Of a stretch of DNA of 64,000 nt, positions 26,464-39,869 are shown in pieces. Under the pieces are notes generated by a model, which worked only from the letters and a program-made list of their open reading frames with translations, did no database searches and was not told the DNA's origin. This DNA comes from Camellia lanceoleosa. Its lineage: Eukaryota > Streptophyta > Magnoliopsida > Ericales > Theaceae. The stretch covers positions 132,646,200-132,710,199 of the forward strand of contig CM045770.1 of NCBI GenBank assembly GCA_025200525.1. The letters are read 5' to 3'. The number at the start of each line of letters is the position of its first letter. Within the stretch, counting starts at the first letter, position 1. The position numbers and the translations under genes were made by a program.

Positions 26464-27344
26464 GAACTTAGAGTGTTATCCCATGGATATACGTATCTTC
26501 CAGGATCACCACCTTTTATAGTTATTTCCAGAATTTATTTAAGGGTTTTAACAACTTTAAAGCCTTACATACGGAAACAGAGTGAATTAGGACACACTGT
26601 CTTAATAGACACTAATCTTTTCAGTAGTCAAGTTGTTGTGCCAAAAATGATACCTTGGCAGAATATTACTTTTCCAGAAAGATGGCGTATTCCCAATGCT
26701 GTTCCAGCCAGACCTATCATTAGACAATCATTGGATGATGTCATACAGACTCAAGGCAGTAATGTATACCTCACATTCAATAGGCCACATTGGCCATTGT
26801 CCAGAAGTATGTCAAGTACCAGTTATAGAATTGCTCTATCCTATAGAGTGGATCTACCTGAGTCTTCTAGACAATCTACTTCAAAACCTATAGAGTCAGT
26901 CCTACAAGGAATGTCTTCCAGACCTCCTAGTGACACCAACCCTGACAATACTACAGATCCAGTAGTTCAGGGAATCCAATTTTCAGAAAATCAAATACCA
27001 GATGGTGTTTATGAATCTAGAAGGCCTTATAGCCCTGCAGCAAGCGATATGAATTTTGCACCAGGAAGTTAAAATTGTAAAATCCCAAACCAGGATTTTT
27101 TACAGGAAAAATGCAGAGAATTTAGAAAATGGTATTTTGAAAACCATAGTGAATTACGGTTGCAACAACTTAAAATACAAAGGTTATGCTTATCTAGAGC
27201 AACACTAGCAACTTCATTCTTTTCCTTTATGGTATAAGGAAATATAATGGTTCCGTAATCACCGAACCATTGGAACTCAAGCCTAGTAGAATTATAAGTT
27301 CAAATAAACCACTAGTTATTACGTACTTTGTTGAAAGTCCGTAA
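26464..27344 (+). pseudogene. Caulimovirid movement-protein fragment, epsilon (best preserved)
   Basis: Open for 200 codons (26473-27072) in clean sequence. What is seen: the C-terminal part of a 30K-type movement protein, with the glycine/proline turn and hydrophobic strand (GYTYLPGSPPF, IYLRVLTTLKPYI), IDTNLFSSQVVVPK, PWQNITFPERW and RPIIRQSLDD, then a serine/proline-rich tail ending NFAPGS. What is known: in Caulimoviridae this core precedes a variable linker in a movement protein or fused polyprotein that serves cell-to-cell spread. The N-terminal half of the domain, coat, protease and reverse transcriptase are absent, so this is a non-functional relic. It turns noisy after about 27175. 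Confidence 0.7.
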
Positions 27345-27681
27345 CGCCTATCCCTTGTGTTCTCATCTTACATCTATCACACGATCATCTCACGCTAGCA
27401 CCTATCACGACGCCCCTCATGCATCTATTGCACAATCATCTCACGTTGTGCATCTATCGCACGCTGCTTCCTCGTGCATCTATAGCACGATCATCTCATC
27501 GCCAGCATCTATCGCACACGCCCTATTGTGCTTCTATCGCACCATCATCTCACGCCAGCATCGCTCGCGACGACCATCTCACGCTGTGCTTCTATCGCAT
27601 GTTCCCATCATGCATCTATCATATGATGATCTCACATTGTGCGCCATTGGTGACGCTCCCATCGCGGCATCTATTGCACGA
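27345..27681. repeat. Minisatellite, epsilon
   Basis: About six units, mostly noisy type I. It is followed by the epsilon-type spacer with AAAGCATTAACATCATC. Confidence 0.92.
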
Positions 27682-27863
27682 TCAATGACAAGAGTTGATG
27701 GGCAAGGAGGTAAACTAATATTTAAAGCATTAACATCATCAACCAAACCGAATTTCATATACTTCAACGGGTTGATTGTCAAATTTTAAACATTAAGGTG
27801 GTAAAATGTAAAATGGTAATAGCAAAAAGGATTTATTATAATTTATTGTAAAGTATTCTCTAA

Positions 27864-29124
27864 TTAAACTTGAAGACTAACCTCATCACCTAACGGGTCG
27901 TTAAAATGGACAACAAGGTTTTAATAGATGTAAATATTTTTTAAAATCAATCGGTTCGCTTTTCTTGACTCTTTATTATAGTCAAGCACTTCGCACATGC
28001 GTATTCCCTTCGCTTTGAACAACTAATTGCCAATTCAATACACCCATCACCTCTAGATCGAAGAAATATAAAATGTGTTTTATTCAAATCAAAAGTACCA
28101 TTACTACTAACAACATCATTCATACTATCTATAAAATATGCCTTCGAGAAGGTATCAAATGCAATATCTAATATGCGCTTGGATGAATACCACAACCGCA
28201 AAAAGAAATGAGAAACTAAATTAGCTATGTAGAATTATTTTTTAAAATGGGAAACAAAAACTATTATAAACCTCAAAACACTTAATTAACTCACACGAAG
28301 TTCCTGTTTTACAAATTTCCAATGAAATATTTAAAGGGTAGGAAACCTTTTGCTTTTTCAACTGCTTGTTTACATCTTGTTCAAGGACATCTTGTTTGTT
28401 GCCATTCCATTTTAATGGAAATAACAAAACTCTAACCATCATTCTCCTCAAAGCAACCAAGTCACTTCGATTTCTTTTTGAATTCTACAACAACAAACAA
28501 TATTACAAAAATTCAAATTTTTATTTTTCTTTTAAAAAATTTGAAAAACATAAATAACGTAAACATATACCTTGTGAACTTTTGCTTTAGCAACACATAA
28601 TAATTTCACACGATTCTTGATGATGTAAACACTACTTTCCAACCTCCCACAATAGTAGGACACAAAAGGGTTCCTAGCGACATAAATACTGAGTCCAAAT
28701 ATAACATCCTCAGAATAAAGAAAAACATTATGTAATAAACAATAATAATTAATCAATTTCAACATAAACATAATAGCCAAATTAATATTTATCTAAAGAA
28801 TTCAATAAAATGATCTTTAATGAAGTGCCACTAGCTACCCCTTTGACTCCCTGTGCGATAATAATTGTTAGCCCATGTCTCCAAGTTATCTCCAATCTTT
28901 TCCATAACAATATCGATTCTTGCACAAAATGAACGTCTATGATGCGTTCATTATTTAAAGTCTTTAATTCATAAAATGGAGCCTTGGCATCCGCAGCATT
29001 TTTAAAATGGCCAATACTTATTTCAAACATCTTGCTATGTTCATTCACCAAATCATCCGCAAACGAAGTATATCCACTAGAAAAAGAGAGCCCCTAATCC
29101 CGAACTAATCTATCAAAAGTTTTA
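27864..29124 (-). pseudogene. Kinase/KEN-like pseudogene, epsilon
   Basis: Exon A is open at 28782-29051 but frame-shifted near 28917 (noise) and past the usual SQRGS stop. Exon C is seen in part at 28242-28460 (MVALRRMMVRVLLFPLKWNG). The KEN-like exon is noisy (27947-28201). Confidence 0.6.
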
Positions 29125-30080
29125 GAACTTAGAGTGTTATCCCATGGATATAATGATTTTCCAGATCACCACGATTTACGCTTATATCCAAAATTTATTT
29201 AAAGGTTTTAACAACTTTAAACCCTTACATACGGAAAGAGTGAATTAGGACACACAGCCTTAATAGACACTAATCTTTTAGTAGTCAAGTTGTCGGTCGA
29301 AAATGATACCTTGGCGTAATATTACTTTTCCGTAAAGAAGGCATATTCCCAATGCTATTCCAAATGCATCTATCATTTGACAATCATCGGATGATGTCAT
29401 ACTCAAGGCGTAATGTATACCTCACCTTCAATAGGCCACATTATCCATTGTCCGTAAGTATGTCAAGTACCGCTTATAGAATGCTCCATCCCACAGAGTG
29501 TATTTACCTAAGCCTTCTGCATACCTACTTTAACCTATAGAGTCGGCTTGCAAGGAATGCATTCCAAACCTCCTAGTGACACCAACCCCGACAATACTGC
29601 ATCCAGAGTTCAGTGAATCCAATTTTCGAAAACCAAATACCACATGGTGTTTATGAATCCGTATACCTCATAGCCCTACAACAAGCTTATGTGAATTTTG
29701 AAATTTTATGGGTTTTACACCAGAAGTGAAAATCAGAAAATCCTAAACCGTGATGTTTTACAGAAAAATACGTAAAATTTACAAAATGGTATTTTGAAAA
29801 CCATAGTGAATTACAAGCCATAAATTTTAAAATATAGTATTATGCTCATCTAAAGCAACACCAGAACTTCAATCTTTTCCTTTATGGTATATAGAAAGAT
29901 ATAATGGTTCTTTAATCACAAATTAATGTTCTTGAAAATATACGTAAAACTTAGGTAACAACAGATGGCCAAAGTATTACTTGCTCATCCACCTCCCCAA
30001 TCATTGGAACTCAAGCCTAGTGCAATTATAAGTTCAAATAAACCACTAGTTATTATAGCCTTTTGTTCAAAGTCCGTAAC
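29125..30080 (+). pseudogene. Caulimovirid movement-protein fragment, zeta
   Basis: Noisy type I over the whole segment. It keeps the zeta TGA (ATCATTTGACAATC near 29371). No frame above about 62 codons. Confidence 0.55.
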
Positions 30081-30570
30081 GCCTATCCCACATCGCCCCG
30101 CCTTGCATCTATCGCACGTCATCTCATGTTGTGCATCTATCATGCACGCCCCTCATACTTCTATTGCACAATCATCTCACGCAGGCATCTATCGCATCGC
30201 CCTTCAGCATCTATAGCACGCATTATGTCACGCGGCATCTATCGCACACGCCCCATCGCATCTATCGTATTATCATCTCACGCTGTGCATCGATCGCATG
30301 ACCATCTCATGGTGTGCATCCGTCACGACGCTTCCATCGCATCTATCGCATCTAACATCTCACGCTTGTTCATCTATCGACGCTCCCATCATGCATCTAT
30401 CGCATACAATGATATCACGCTGTGCATCATTGGCGACGCTCCCATCGCGGCATCCATCGACGCTCATCTCACGCCAGCATCTATCCCGCACGCTCCCATC
30501 GCATCTATCACATGATAATCTCACGCCAGCATCTATCGCCGACGCTCCCATCGTGCATATATCGCATTTA
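30081..30570. repeat. Minisatellite, zeta
   Basis: About nine units, very noisy. Compare the clean zeta array at 59678-60186, whose unit order it follows. Confidence 0.92.
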
Positions 30571-30749
30571 TCAATGACAAGAGCCGGGGCAAGGATGTAA
30601 ACTAATATTTACCCCATTAATAAGATCAACCAAACCGAATTTCATATACTTGAAGGGCATTGATTGCCAAATTTAAACATTAAGGTGGTAAAATGTAAAA
30701 TGGTAATAGCACATGGGGATTTATTAAAATTTATTGTAAAGTATTCTAA

Positions 30750-32007
30750 TCAAACTTGAACATCGAATTCTTCACCTAACGGTCGTTGAAATGGACAACA
30801 AGGTTTCGCAATAGATGTAAATATTTTAAAATTATTCGTTCGCTTTTCGACTCTTTACTATAGTCAAGCACTTATATGCGATTCCTTTCTTCTAACAACT
30901 AATTCCCAATTCAATACACCCATCACCTCTAGACTTGAAAAAATATAAAAATGTGCTTTATTCAAATCAAAAGTACCATGACCACGAACAACATCATTCA
31001 TACCCATCTATAAAATGCAGCTTCTGAGAAGGGGTATAAAATGCAGGCTCATTTAATATCCAGTCTAGATGAATACCCCAATTGCAAAACAAATGAGAAA
31101 TTAAATTAGCTATGCATTGTCATTTTTTTTAAATGACAAAAAAAAAACTATTATAAACCAAAAATACTTAATTAACTCACACGAAGTTCTGGTCGTCCAA
31201 ATTTTCAATGAAACATTTAAAGGGTAGGGAAAACCTTTTTATTTTTCAACTATTCGTCGACATCTTATTCATTGACATCTTGTTCGCTATTCCGATTTGA
31301 TGGAAACAACAAAACTCAAACCATGATTCTCCTCAAAGCAACCAAGTCATTTTGGTTTCCTTTGAATTCTACAACACCAAACAACATTACTAACATTCAA
31401 TGTATATATATATATATTTTAAATTTGAAAACATAAATAACAAAACATATACCTTGTGAACTTTTAGCTTTAGCAACACATAATACTTTCGATGATTCTT
31501 GACAATAGAAACCCGCTTCCGACCTCCCACAATAGTAGGATATAGAAGGGTTCCTAGTGTACAAATACTGAGTCCAAAGATAACATCCTCGCATAAAGAA
31601 AAAAACATTAAGTAATAAACAATAATAATTAATCAATTTAAACATAAACAAAATAGCCAAATTAATATTTACCTAAATAATTCAATAAAATGATCTTTAA
31701 TGAAATGTCACTAGCTACCCCCTTTCACTCCATGTGCAATAATAATTGTTGGCCCATGTCTCTAAATTATCTCTAATCTTTTCCATAATAATATCAGATC
31801 CTTGCAGAAAATGAACGTCTATGATGCGTTCATTTTTTAAAGTCTTTAATTCATAAAATTGAGCCTTGGCATCCATAACATTTTTAAAATGGCCAATACT
31901 TATTTCAAACATCTTGCCTTGTTCATTCACCAAATCCTCCGCAAACGGCTAACATCCACTAGAAAAATAGAGCCACCGATCCCCAACTAATCTATCAAAA
32001 GTTTTAG
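30750..32007 (-). pseudogene. Kinase/KEN-like pseudogene, zeta
   Basis: Here the frame would end in TGA rather than TAA (TCAAACTTGAAC at 30750). Exon A is open for 72 codons (31715-31933, FEISIGHFKNVMDAKAQF). The region around 30760-30900 is noisy, but 30930-31120 is clean and readable as the KEN-like exon. Confidence 0.6.
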
Positions 32008-32201
32008 AACTTAGGGTGTTATCCCATGGCTATAATGTATTTCCAGACCACCACTGCTTGTAGCTATTTCCAGACTTATTTAAAGGTTTTAAGAACTTTA
32101 AACCCTTACATATGGAAATAGAGTGAATTAGGACACATCTGCCTTTAATAGACACTAATCTTTTAGTAGTCAAGTTGTTGTGCCAAAAATGATACCTTGG
32201 C
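32008..32201 (+). pseudogene. Caulimovirid movement-protein fragment, alpha (truncated by gap)
   Basis: Only the first 194 bp are assembled, ending in ATGATACCTTGGC before the N run. Bases are noisy (for example CCATGGCTATAATGTATTTCC). Confidence 0.6.
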
Positions 32202-32301
32202 NNNNNNNNNNNNNNNNNNNNNNNNNNNNNNNNNNNNNNNNNNNNNNNNNNNNNNNNNNNNNNNNNNNNNNNNNNNNNNNNNNNNNNNNNNNNNNNNNNN
32301 N
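32202..32301. other. Assembly gap, 100 N
   Basis: Exactly 100 N separate the first 194 bp of an alpha viral fragment from the middle of a beta minisatellite. By comparison with copy 4 (about 44719 to 48493) the missing sequence is about 3.8 kb, or 3.8 kb plus whole HOR units. The N count is therefore a placeholder, not a measured size. Confidence 0.97.
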
Positions 32302-32569
32302 CGTGCATCTATAGCACGATTATCTCCTGTTGTGCATCTATCGCACGTTCCTATCGTTGCTTCTATCGTACGATCATCTCACGTTGTGCATCGTTCGCCA
32401 CGACCATCTCACGTTGTGCATCTATCACGGACATTCCCCATCGTACATCTATCACGATCATCTAACGTTGTGCATCTATCACGCGTTCCCATCATGCATC
32501 TATCACCGAAGATCTCACGTTGTGTGCGTCATTGGCGCCGCGTTCCCCATCAGCGTATCTATCGCACGA
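32302..32569. repeat. Minisatellite, beta (5' part lost in gap)
   Basis: About five 55-bp units resume after the gap, corresponding to 48493 onward of the clean beta array. Noisy type II (CGTTCCCCATC with an extra C). Confidence 0.93.
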
Positions 32570-32753
32570 TCAATGACAAGAGTTGATGGGCAGGAGGTAA
32601 ACTAATATTTACCACATTAACGACATCAACCAAACTGCAATTTCATATACTTCAAGGGGGTTGATTGTCAAATTTTAAACATTAAGGTGGTAAAATATAA
32701 AATGGTAATAGCAAAAAGGGATTTATTATAATTTTTTGTAAAGTATTCTCTAA

Positions 32754-34045
32754 TTAAACTTGAACACTGACCTCTTCACCTAACGGGACGTTGAAATGGA
32801 CAACAAGGTTTCGGCAATAGACAGAAATATTTTTAAAATCAATCAGTTTGCCTTTTCTTGACTCTTTATTATAGTAAAGCACTTCGCACATGCGATTCCC
32901 TTTCTGTTTCGGAACAACTAATTGCCAATTCAATACACCCATCACCTCTAGACGGGAAGAAAAATAAAAATATGCTTTATTCAAATGAAAAGTACCATTA
33001 CCACGAACAACATCATTCATACTATCTATAAAATACAGCTTTTGAGAAGGGGTATAAAATGCAGGGTCATCTAATATGCGGTTTGGATGAATACCCCAAG
33101 CGCAAAAGAAATGAAACTAAATTAGCTATGCGAGAATTATTTTTTAAAATGGCAAACAAAAAACTATTATAAACCTCAAAATACTTAATTAACTCACACG
33201 AGTTCCATTATGCGACCATTTTCAATGAAATGTTTAAAAGGAGTAGAGGGAAACCTTTTGCTTTTTCAACTATTCTTGAAACATCTTATTCGTTGACATC
33301 ACTTGTTAAGAATTTGCCATTCCATTTTAATGGAAATAACAAAAACTCTGTATCATTCTCTCAAAACAGCAAGTCACTTTTGATTTCCCTTTTGAATTCT
33401 AAAACAACAAACAACATTACAAAAATTCAAAATTTTATTTTCTTCTAAACAAATTTGAAAACATAAATAGCAAAACATATACCTTGTGAAGTTTTGCTTT
33501 AGCAACCATAATAATTTACACAATTCTTGGCAAGGCAGAAAAGCGCTACTTTCCAACCTCCCACAATAATGCAGGACACAAAAGGGTTCCAAGCATACAA
33601 ATCTTTGGAGTCCAAAGATAACATCCCTGCGACAAAAGAAAAAAGCATTAGTAATAAACAATAATAATTAATCGTTTCAACATAAACATATTAGCCAACT
33701 TAATATTTATCTAAATATTCAATAAAATGAACTTTAATGAGGTGCCACCGGCTACCTCTTCTGACTCCATGTGCAATATTAATAATTGTTAGCCCATGTC
33801 TCCAAATTATCTCCAATCTTTTCCACACTTAACAATGTCGAGATCCTTGCTGAAATGAGCGTCTGTGATCGTTCATTATTTAAAATCTTTAATTCATAAA
33901 ATTGAGCCTTAGCATCCTTAGCATTTTAAAATGGCCAATACTTAATTGAAACATCTTGCCTTGCTCATTCACCAAATCATCCATAGCGAAGATATCCTAC
34001 AGAAAATAGAGCCCCACGATCCGAACTAATCATCAAAGGTTCCGA
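32754..34045 (-). pseudogene. Kinase/KEN-like pseudogene, beta
   Basis: The KEN-like exon is clean and open for 88 codons (32754-33020: MNDVVRGNGTFHLNKAYF to CRNLVVHFNVPLGEEVSVQV). Noisy type II begins at about 33085, so exons C, B and A are disordered. Confidence 0.65.
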
Positions 34046-35009
34046 GAACTTAAATTAAATATCCCATGGATATCGTATCTTCGAGGATCACCATCTTTTT
34101 GCGTTATTTACGAGAATTTATTTAAAAGGTTTTAACAACTTTAAGCCCTTACATCACGAGCTTGAGTGAATTAGGACACAGGTCTTGATAGACACTAATA
34201 TTTTTAGTAGTCAGGATTGCTATGCCAAAAATGATACCTTGAGAATATTACTTTTCAGAAAAGATGGCATATTCCCAATCTTTGTTCGACCCGGATCTAT
34301 CATTAGACAATCATTGGATAATGTGTCATACTCAGCGGTAATGTATACCTCACCTTCAATAGGCCATAAATATTGTGTCGAGAACATATCGAAGCACCGG
34401 TTATAGAGCGACTTCCATCCTCGTAGTGGATTTACCTAAGCCTTCTAGAGCAGGTCCTGCTTGAACCTATAGAAGTCGGTCTTGCAAGGAACCTTCCGGA
34501 ACCTCTTAAAGTGACTGTATGACAATACTCTGAGATCCGATAGTTGAGGAATCCAATTTTCAGAAAATCAAATACCACATGGTGTTTATGAATCGAAGGC
34601 TTTATAGCCCTGTGGCGATATGAATTTTGAGAATTTTTATGGGTTTTTACCCGGGGAAGTGAAAATCGTAAAATCCTAAACCGGCATTTTTCACGGGGAA
34701 AAATCTGAAGAATTTAGAAAATGGTATTTTGAAACCGTAGTGAATTACAATTACAACGACATCTGATTATTATGCTCATCTAAAAAGCAACACCGGCATC
34801 TTCAATCTTGCCGCTACGGTATATAGGAAAATATAATGGATACAGAATCGCCAAATTAATGTTCTAGAAAATATGAAAAACTTGGGTAACATGGATGGCC
34901 AAAGTGTTACTTATGTTCATCCACCTCCCCGATCATTGGAACTCAAGCCTAGTGCAATTATAAGTTCAAATAAACCACTAGTTATTCTTGTGTTTGTTCC
35001 AAACTCGAG
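34046..35009 (+). pseudogene. Caulimovirid movement-protein fragment, gamma
   Basis: Noisy type II across the segment. IDTNIFSSQ survives at 34185-34215; frames are otherwise lost. Typical changes are extra G or A after CAG-type sites (CAGGATC to CGAGGATC at 34083). Confidence 0.55.
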
Positions 35010-35515
35010 CATCCTGTCCCCTGCGTTCGTCTTTGCATCTGCTCCATACGGTCACCTCCGTTGTGCATCCGCACATCCCCTCATAAATCTGGCCCGCAAT
35101 CATCTCACGTTGTGCATCCTATCGCCTACGTTCCTTCGTGCATCTATAGCATGAGCATATCATCTGGCATCTATAAATACCGTTCCCCGCCGTGCATCTA
35201 TAAACACGATCATCTCACATTGTGCATCGATGGCGACCATCTCACGGTGTGTGCATACGTAAAGCATTTCATCGTGCATCTATACTTAAAAATCTCGGGT
35301 TGTTAGTCTGTCGCGCCGCGTTAAAATCATGCATCTATCGCCCGATGATCTCACGGTTTACCATCATTGGCGCCGTTCCCCATCGTGCATCCATCGCGAG
35401 TTCATCTCACGTTGTGCATCTATCAGCGCACACGTTCCCCGCCGATGCATCTATCCGCGTAGTAATCTCACATTAACATCTATGTTACGTTCCCCATCAT
35501 TAATATCTATTGCGA
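35010..35515. repeat. Minisatellite, gamma
   Basis: About nine units, the most altered array in the window (noisy type II), yet variants remain in the gamma order (CGATGG...ACCATCTCACGG near 35227). Confidence 0.92.
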
Positions 35516-35705
35516 TCAATGACAAAGGCATGATGGGCAAGGATGTAAACTAATATTTACCCGTGCCAATGACAACCAAATTGGAATTTCATATACTTCG
35601 AGGCATTGATTGTCAAATTTTTAAACATTAAAAAGGTGTTAAAATGTAAAATGGTAATAGCCTTAAATGGGGATTTATTATAATTTGTTGTAAAGTTTTC
35701 TCTAA

Positions 35706-37047
35706 TTAAACTTGAACAACAGCGTCTTCACCTAACGGGTTGTTAGAAATGGACAACAAAGAGTTTCATAATAGATAGAAATATTTTAAAAATTATTCAG
35801 ATTAAGCAGCACTGCTTAGAGTCTTTACTATAGTCGAAGCACTTACACACATGTGATTAAACTTTCTCCTTAGAGCCAACTAATTCCCAATTCAATACAC
35901 CCATCACCTCTAGACACGAAGAGAATATAAAAAATGTGCTTTATTCAAATCAAAAGTACCATGACCACGAAGACAACATCATTCACTTACCATCTATAAA
36001 ATGCAACCACGCAGGAAGGGGGTATAAAGCAGCGCACATTCATTTCAATATCCGGTCTAGATGAATACCCCAATTTACCAAAACAAATGAGAAATTAAAT
36101 TAGCTATGGATAGTCATTTTTTTTTAATAAACCAAACAAAAACTAATATAAACCACAAAATACTTAAAATTAACTCACCACGAGGTTCGTTGTTGAACAA
36201 ATTTTCAATAGAGGAAACATTTAAAAGGGTAGGAAACCTTTTTTCCTTTTTCAACTATTAAATGCGAAGCATCTTATTAGATTTGACATCTTGTTCATTG
36301 CACCCATTCAGATTTTAATGGAAACAACAAAAGCTCCAACCATGCAACTCTCCTCAAAGCAACCAAGTCATTTACGGTTTTCCTTTTGAGATTCTACAGC
36401 GACAAACAACATTACTAACATTCAATATATATACATTAAATTTGAAAAAACATAAATAGCAAAAAATATACACCTTGTGAACTTTTAGCTTTAGCGATAC
36501 ATAATAATTTACTTTGCATGATTCTTGGCCCGATAGAAAGCGGCGCTTTAACAACCTCCTACAATAGTAGGACCACAGAAGGGTTCTAAGCGATACAAAT
36601 CACGGCAGAGTCCGAAGATAACATCCTGCGACAAAGAAAAAACATTAAGTAATAAACAATAATAATTAATCGAATTTAAACATAAACAAAATAAGCCAAA
36701 TTAATATTGCAAAATAATTCAATAAAATGATCTTTAATGAAGTGCCACCAGCTACCTCTTTGACTCCATAGCCACAATAATAATTGTTGGCCCGTGTCTC
36801 CAAATTATCTCAATCTTTTCCATAATAATATTTAGATCCTTGCAAAATGAAGCGTCATGAGTCGTTCATTATTTAAAGAATCTTTAATTCCCTAAAATTG
36901 ACCCTTGGCATCCATAGCATGTTTTTGGAAATGGCTAATATTTATTTGAAACATCTTGCCTTGTTCATTCACCAAATCCTCCATAAGCGAAGTACATCCA
37001 CTAGAAAAATAGAATTTTGATCCCAAACTAATCTATCAAAAGTTTTG
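35706..37047 (-). pseudogene. Kinase/KEN-like pseudogene, gamma
   Basis: Noisy type II with many small insertions; it is about 70 bp longer than the clean gamma copy. No exon is fully open. Homology to 51877-53145 is continuous. Confidence 0.58.
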
Positions 37048-38031
37048 GAACTTAGAGTGTTATCCCATGGATATAAGTATCTTCGGGATCACCAGCTTTG
37101 TTTGTTGATTATTTCCATAATTTATTTAAAGGTTTAATAATTTTAAAGTCTTACATAAGAAGCAGTTGAATTTGGACACATAGTCTTCATAGACAATAAT
37201 CTTTTAGTAGTCCAAGATTGTTGTGCCAAAAATGATACCTTGGCAGAATATTACCTTTAGAAAGATGGCATATTCCCAATGTTGTTCGGCGAGGACCTAT
37301 CATTAGACAATCATTGGATGATGTCATCTGATGAGACCAAAAGCGGTAATGTATACCTTATCTTCAATAGGCCACATCGACGCAATTGTCTTGATATGTC
37401 AAGTACAGGGTTATAGAATAGCTCTCCATCCTACATAGTGGATTTATCTCGATCTTCTAGGCGAGTCTACTTCCAAAAACTATGAGTCGATCTTGCAAGG
37501 AATGCCTTCCAGGACCTCCTAGTGACACCAACCTTGACAATACTCTGATTAGGTGATTCGAGAATCAATTTTAGAAAATCAAATACCACATGGTGTTTAT
37601 GAATCGAGAGGAAAGGCCTTATACAAAAAAGCGATATGAATTTTGAAATTTAATGGATTTTTACACCGGGGAAAGTGAAAATCGTAAAATCTTAAACCAT
37701 GATTTTTTTATAGGAGAAATATAGAGAATTTAGAAAATGGTATTTTAGAAAACCATAGTGAATTACAGTTAGAATAACTTAAAATACTGATATTATGCTC
37801 ATCTAAAACAACACAGTGACTTCAATCTTTTCCTTTATGGTATAGGAAAATATAATAGTTCGAGAATCGCCAAATTAATGTTCTTGAAAATATACAAAAA
37901 CTTGGGTAACTACGGATGGCGAGTATTATACATTCATCCACCTCCCCAATCATTGGAACTTCCAAGCCCTATTAGTTTTAATTATAAGTTCAAATAAACC
38001 TCTAGTTATTACATCTCTGTTGAAACTCGAA
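37048..38031 (+). pseudogene. Caulimovirid movement-protein fragment, delta'
   Basis: Noisy type II; no reading frame above 60 codons. The block order matches the clean delta copy at 53146-54123. Confidence 0.55.
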
Positions 38032-38389
38032 CATCTATAAATTGCGGTCATCTCACGTTGTGCATCTATCAGCGCCGCGTCTCCTCATATATCTATTGCA
38101 CAATCATCTCATGTTATGTATCTATCACCGTTCCTTACGTTGCATTTATAGCCACGATCATGTCACGATGTGCATCTATAAGCACGTTCCAATCATTCAT
38201 CTATCAACGATCATCTCATGTTGTGCATCGATCGCCCGACCATCTCGCGTTGTTCATCTATCACGAACATTTCCATCATGCATCTATCGCGCGAACATCT
38301 CGCGTTGTGCATCTATAAATTACCGCGTTCCCCATCATGCATCTATTGTACAATGATCTCACGTTGTGCATCATTGGCGCGCGTACATT
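38032..38389. repeat. Minisatellite, delta' (3' end deleted)
   Basis: About six units. Like 8484-8830 it stops after GTGCATCATTGGCGC and is fused directly to kinase intron 2. Confidence 0.92.
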
Positions 38390-38395
38390 ACCAAT
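38381..38395. other. Deletion junction minisatellite/kinase intron 2 (delta', second copy)
   Basis: ACATT at 38385-38389 joins the array to ACC-AATATATATA of intron 2. It is the same breakpoint as at 8827-8831, so both delta' units descend from one deletion. Confidence 0.82.
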
Positions 38396-38995
38396 ATATA
38401 TATATATATTAAATTTGAAAACATAAATAACAAAACATATACCTTGTGAACTTTTAGCTTTAGCAAAACATAATAATTCCATGATTCTTGGCTATAAATG
38501 TTGCTTTCCAACCTCCTCAATAGTAGGACGAGAGAAAGGTTCTAAGCGTACAAATCTTTGGAGTCCAAGATAACATCCTGTGACAAAAAAAAAAAAAAAA
38601 ACATTAAGTAATTAACAATAATAATTAATCAATTTAAACATAAACAAAATAGCCAAATTAATATTTACCAAAATAACTCAATAATATGATCTTTAATGAA
38701 GTACCACAGCTACCCTTTTGCTCCATATGTGCAACAATAATTTATGGTCCATGTCTCCAAATTATCTCCAATCTTTTCCATAATAATATCATATCCTTGC
38801 ACAAAATGAGCATCTATGATCGCTCATTATTTAAAGTCTTTAATTCCTAAAATTGAGCCTTGGCATCCATAGCATTTTAAAATGGCCAATACTTATTTCA
38901 AACATCTTGCCTTGTTTATTCACCAAATCCTCATAAGCGAAGTACATCCACTAGAAAAATAGCCACGATCCCAAACTAATCTATCAAAAGTTTTA
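38390..38995 (-). pseudogene. Kinase-like pseudogene, delta' (exons A and B only)
   Basis: Exon C and the KEN-like exon are absent, as in 8831-9450. A 19-20-base A run (intron 1 acceptor T tract on the - strand) lies at about 38586-38605. Noisy type II. Confidence 0.62.
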
Positions 38996-39869
38996 GAACT
39001 TAGAGTGTTATCCCATGGATATACGTATCTTCGGGATCACCACCTTTTATAGTTATTTCGGAATTTATTTAAGGGTTTTAACAACTTTAAAAGCCTTACA
39101 TCGGAAGCCAGTGAATTAGGACACACGGTCTTAATAGACACTAATCTTTTGGTAGTCAAGTTGTTGTGCCAAAATGATACCTTGGCGAATATTACTTTTC
39201 GAGAAAGATGGCGTATTCCCAATCTTGTTCGGCCGGACCTATCATTAGACAATCATTGGATGATGTCATCTTGACTCAAGCGGTAATGTATACCTCACAT
39301 TCAATAGGCCACATTGGCCATTGTCGAGAAAGTATGTCAAGTACCGGATACTAGAATTGCTCTATCCTATAGAGTGGATCTACGAGTCTTCTAGATAATC
39401 TACTTCAAAACCTATAAGTCGCTTGCAAGGAATCGCAAAGAATGCCTGAAGGAATGTCGAGACCTCCTAGTGACACCAACCACGACAATACTAAAGATCC
39501 GTGGTTAGGAATCCAATTTTGAAAATCAAATACGGATGGTGTTTATGAATCTAGAAGGCCTTATAGCCTGCGACAGCGATATGAATTTTGCACGGAAGTT
39601 AAAATTGTAAAATCCCAAACCGGGATTTTTAAAGAAAATGTAGAGAATTTAGAAAATGGTATTTTGAAAACCATAGTGAATTACGGTTGCAACAACTTAA
39701 AATACGATATTATGCTCATCTAGAGCAACACGCCTTCATTCTTTTCCTTTATGGTATAAGGAAAATATAATGGTTCTAGAATCACTTTGGAACCATTGCA
39801 ACTCAAGCCTAGTGGAATTATAAGTTCAAATAAACCACTAGTTATTACGACCTTTGTTGAAAGTCGAGC
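38996..39869 (+). pseudogene. Caulimovirid movement-protein fragment, epsilon
   Basis: Noisy type II. A local insertion at about 39420-39460 repeats GGAATCGC/GGAATGCC-like words. The beta/epsilon short 3' segment is present (GGTTCTAGAATCACTTTGGAACC). Confidence 0.55.

Larger units (their letters stand above)
17918..32201. repeat. HOR copy 2 (beta-gamma-delta-epsilon-zeta-alpha, truncated by gap)
   Basis: Monomers start at 17918, 20659, 23587 (full-length delta), 26464, 29125 and 32008. The alpha unit is cut after 194 bp by the N run. Large parts are noisy type I. Confidence 0.9.

Noticed and set aside
26464..27344. A functional viral movement protein or replicating endogenous virus
   Set aside because: Only the C-terminal part of the domain is present, with stops and shifts. 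No coat, protease, reverse transcriptase, RNase H or tRNA-primer region was seen in any monomer.
27579..27782. Minus-strand frames over array and spacer (for example LVDAVNGVNISLHPCPSALVIDRAID)
   Set aside because: They overlap the stop-poor minisatellite, differ in extent between copies and match no family I recognise.
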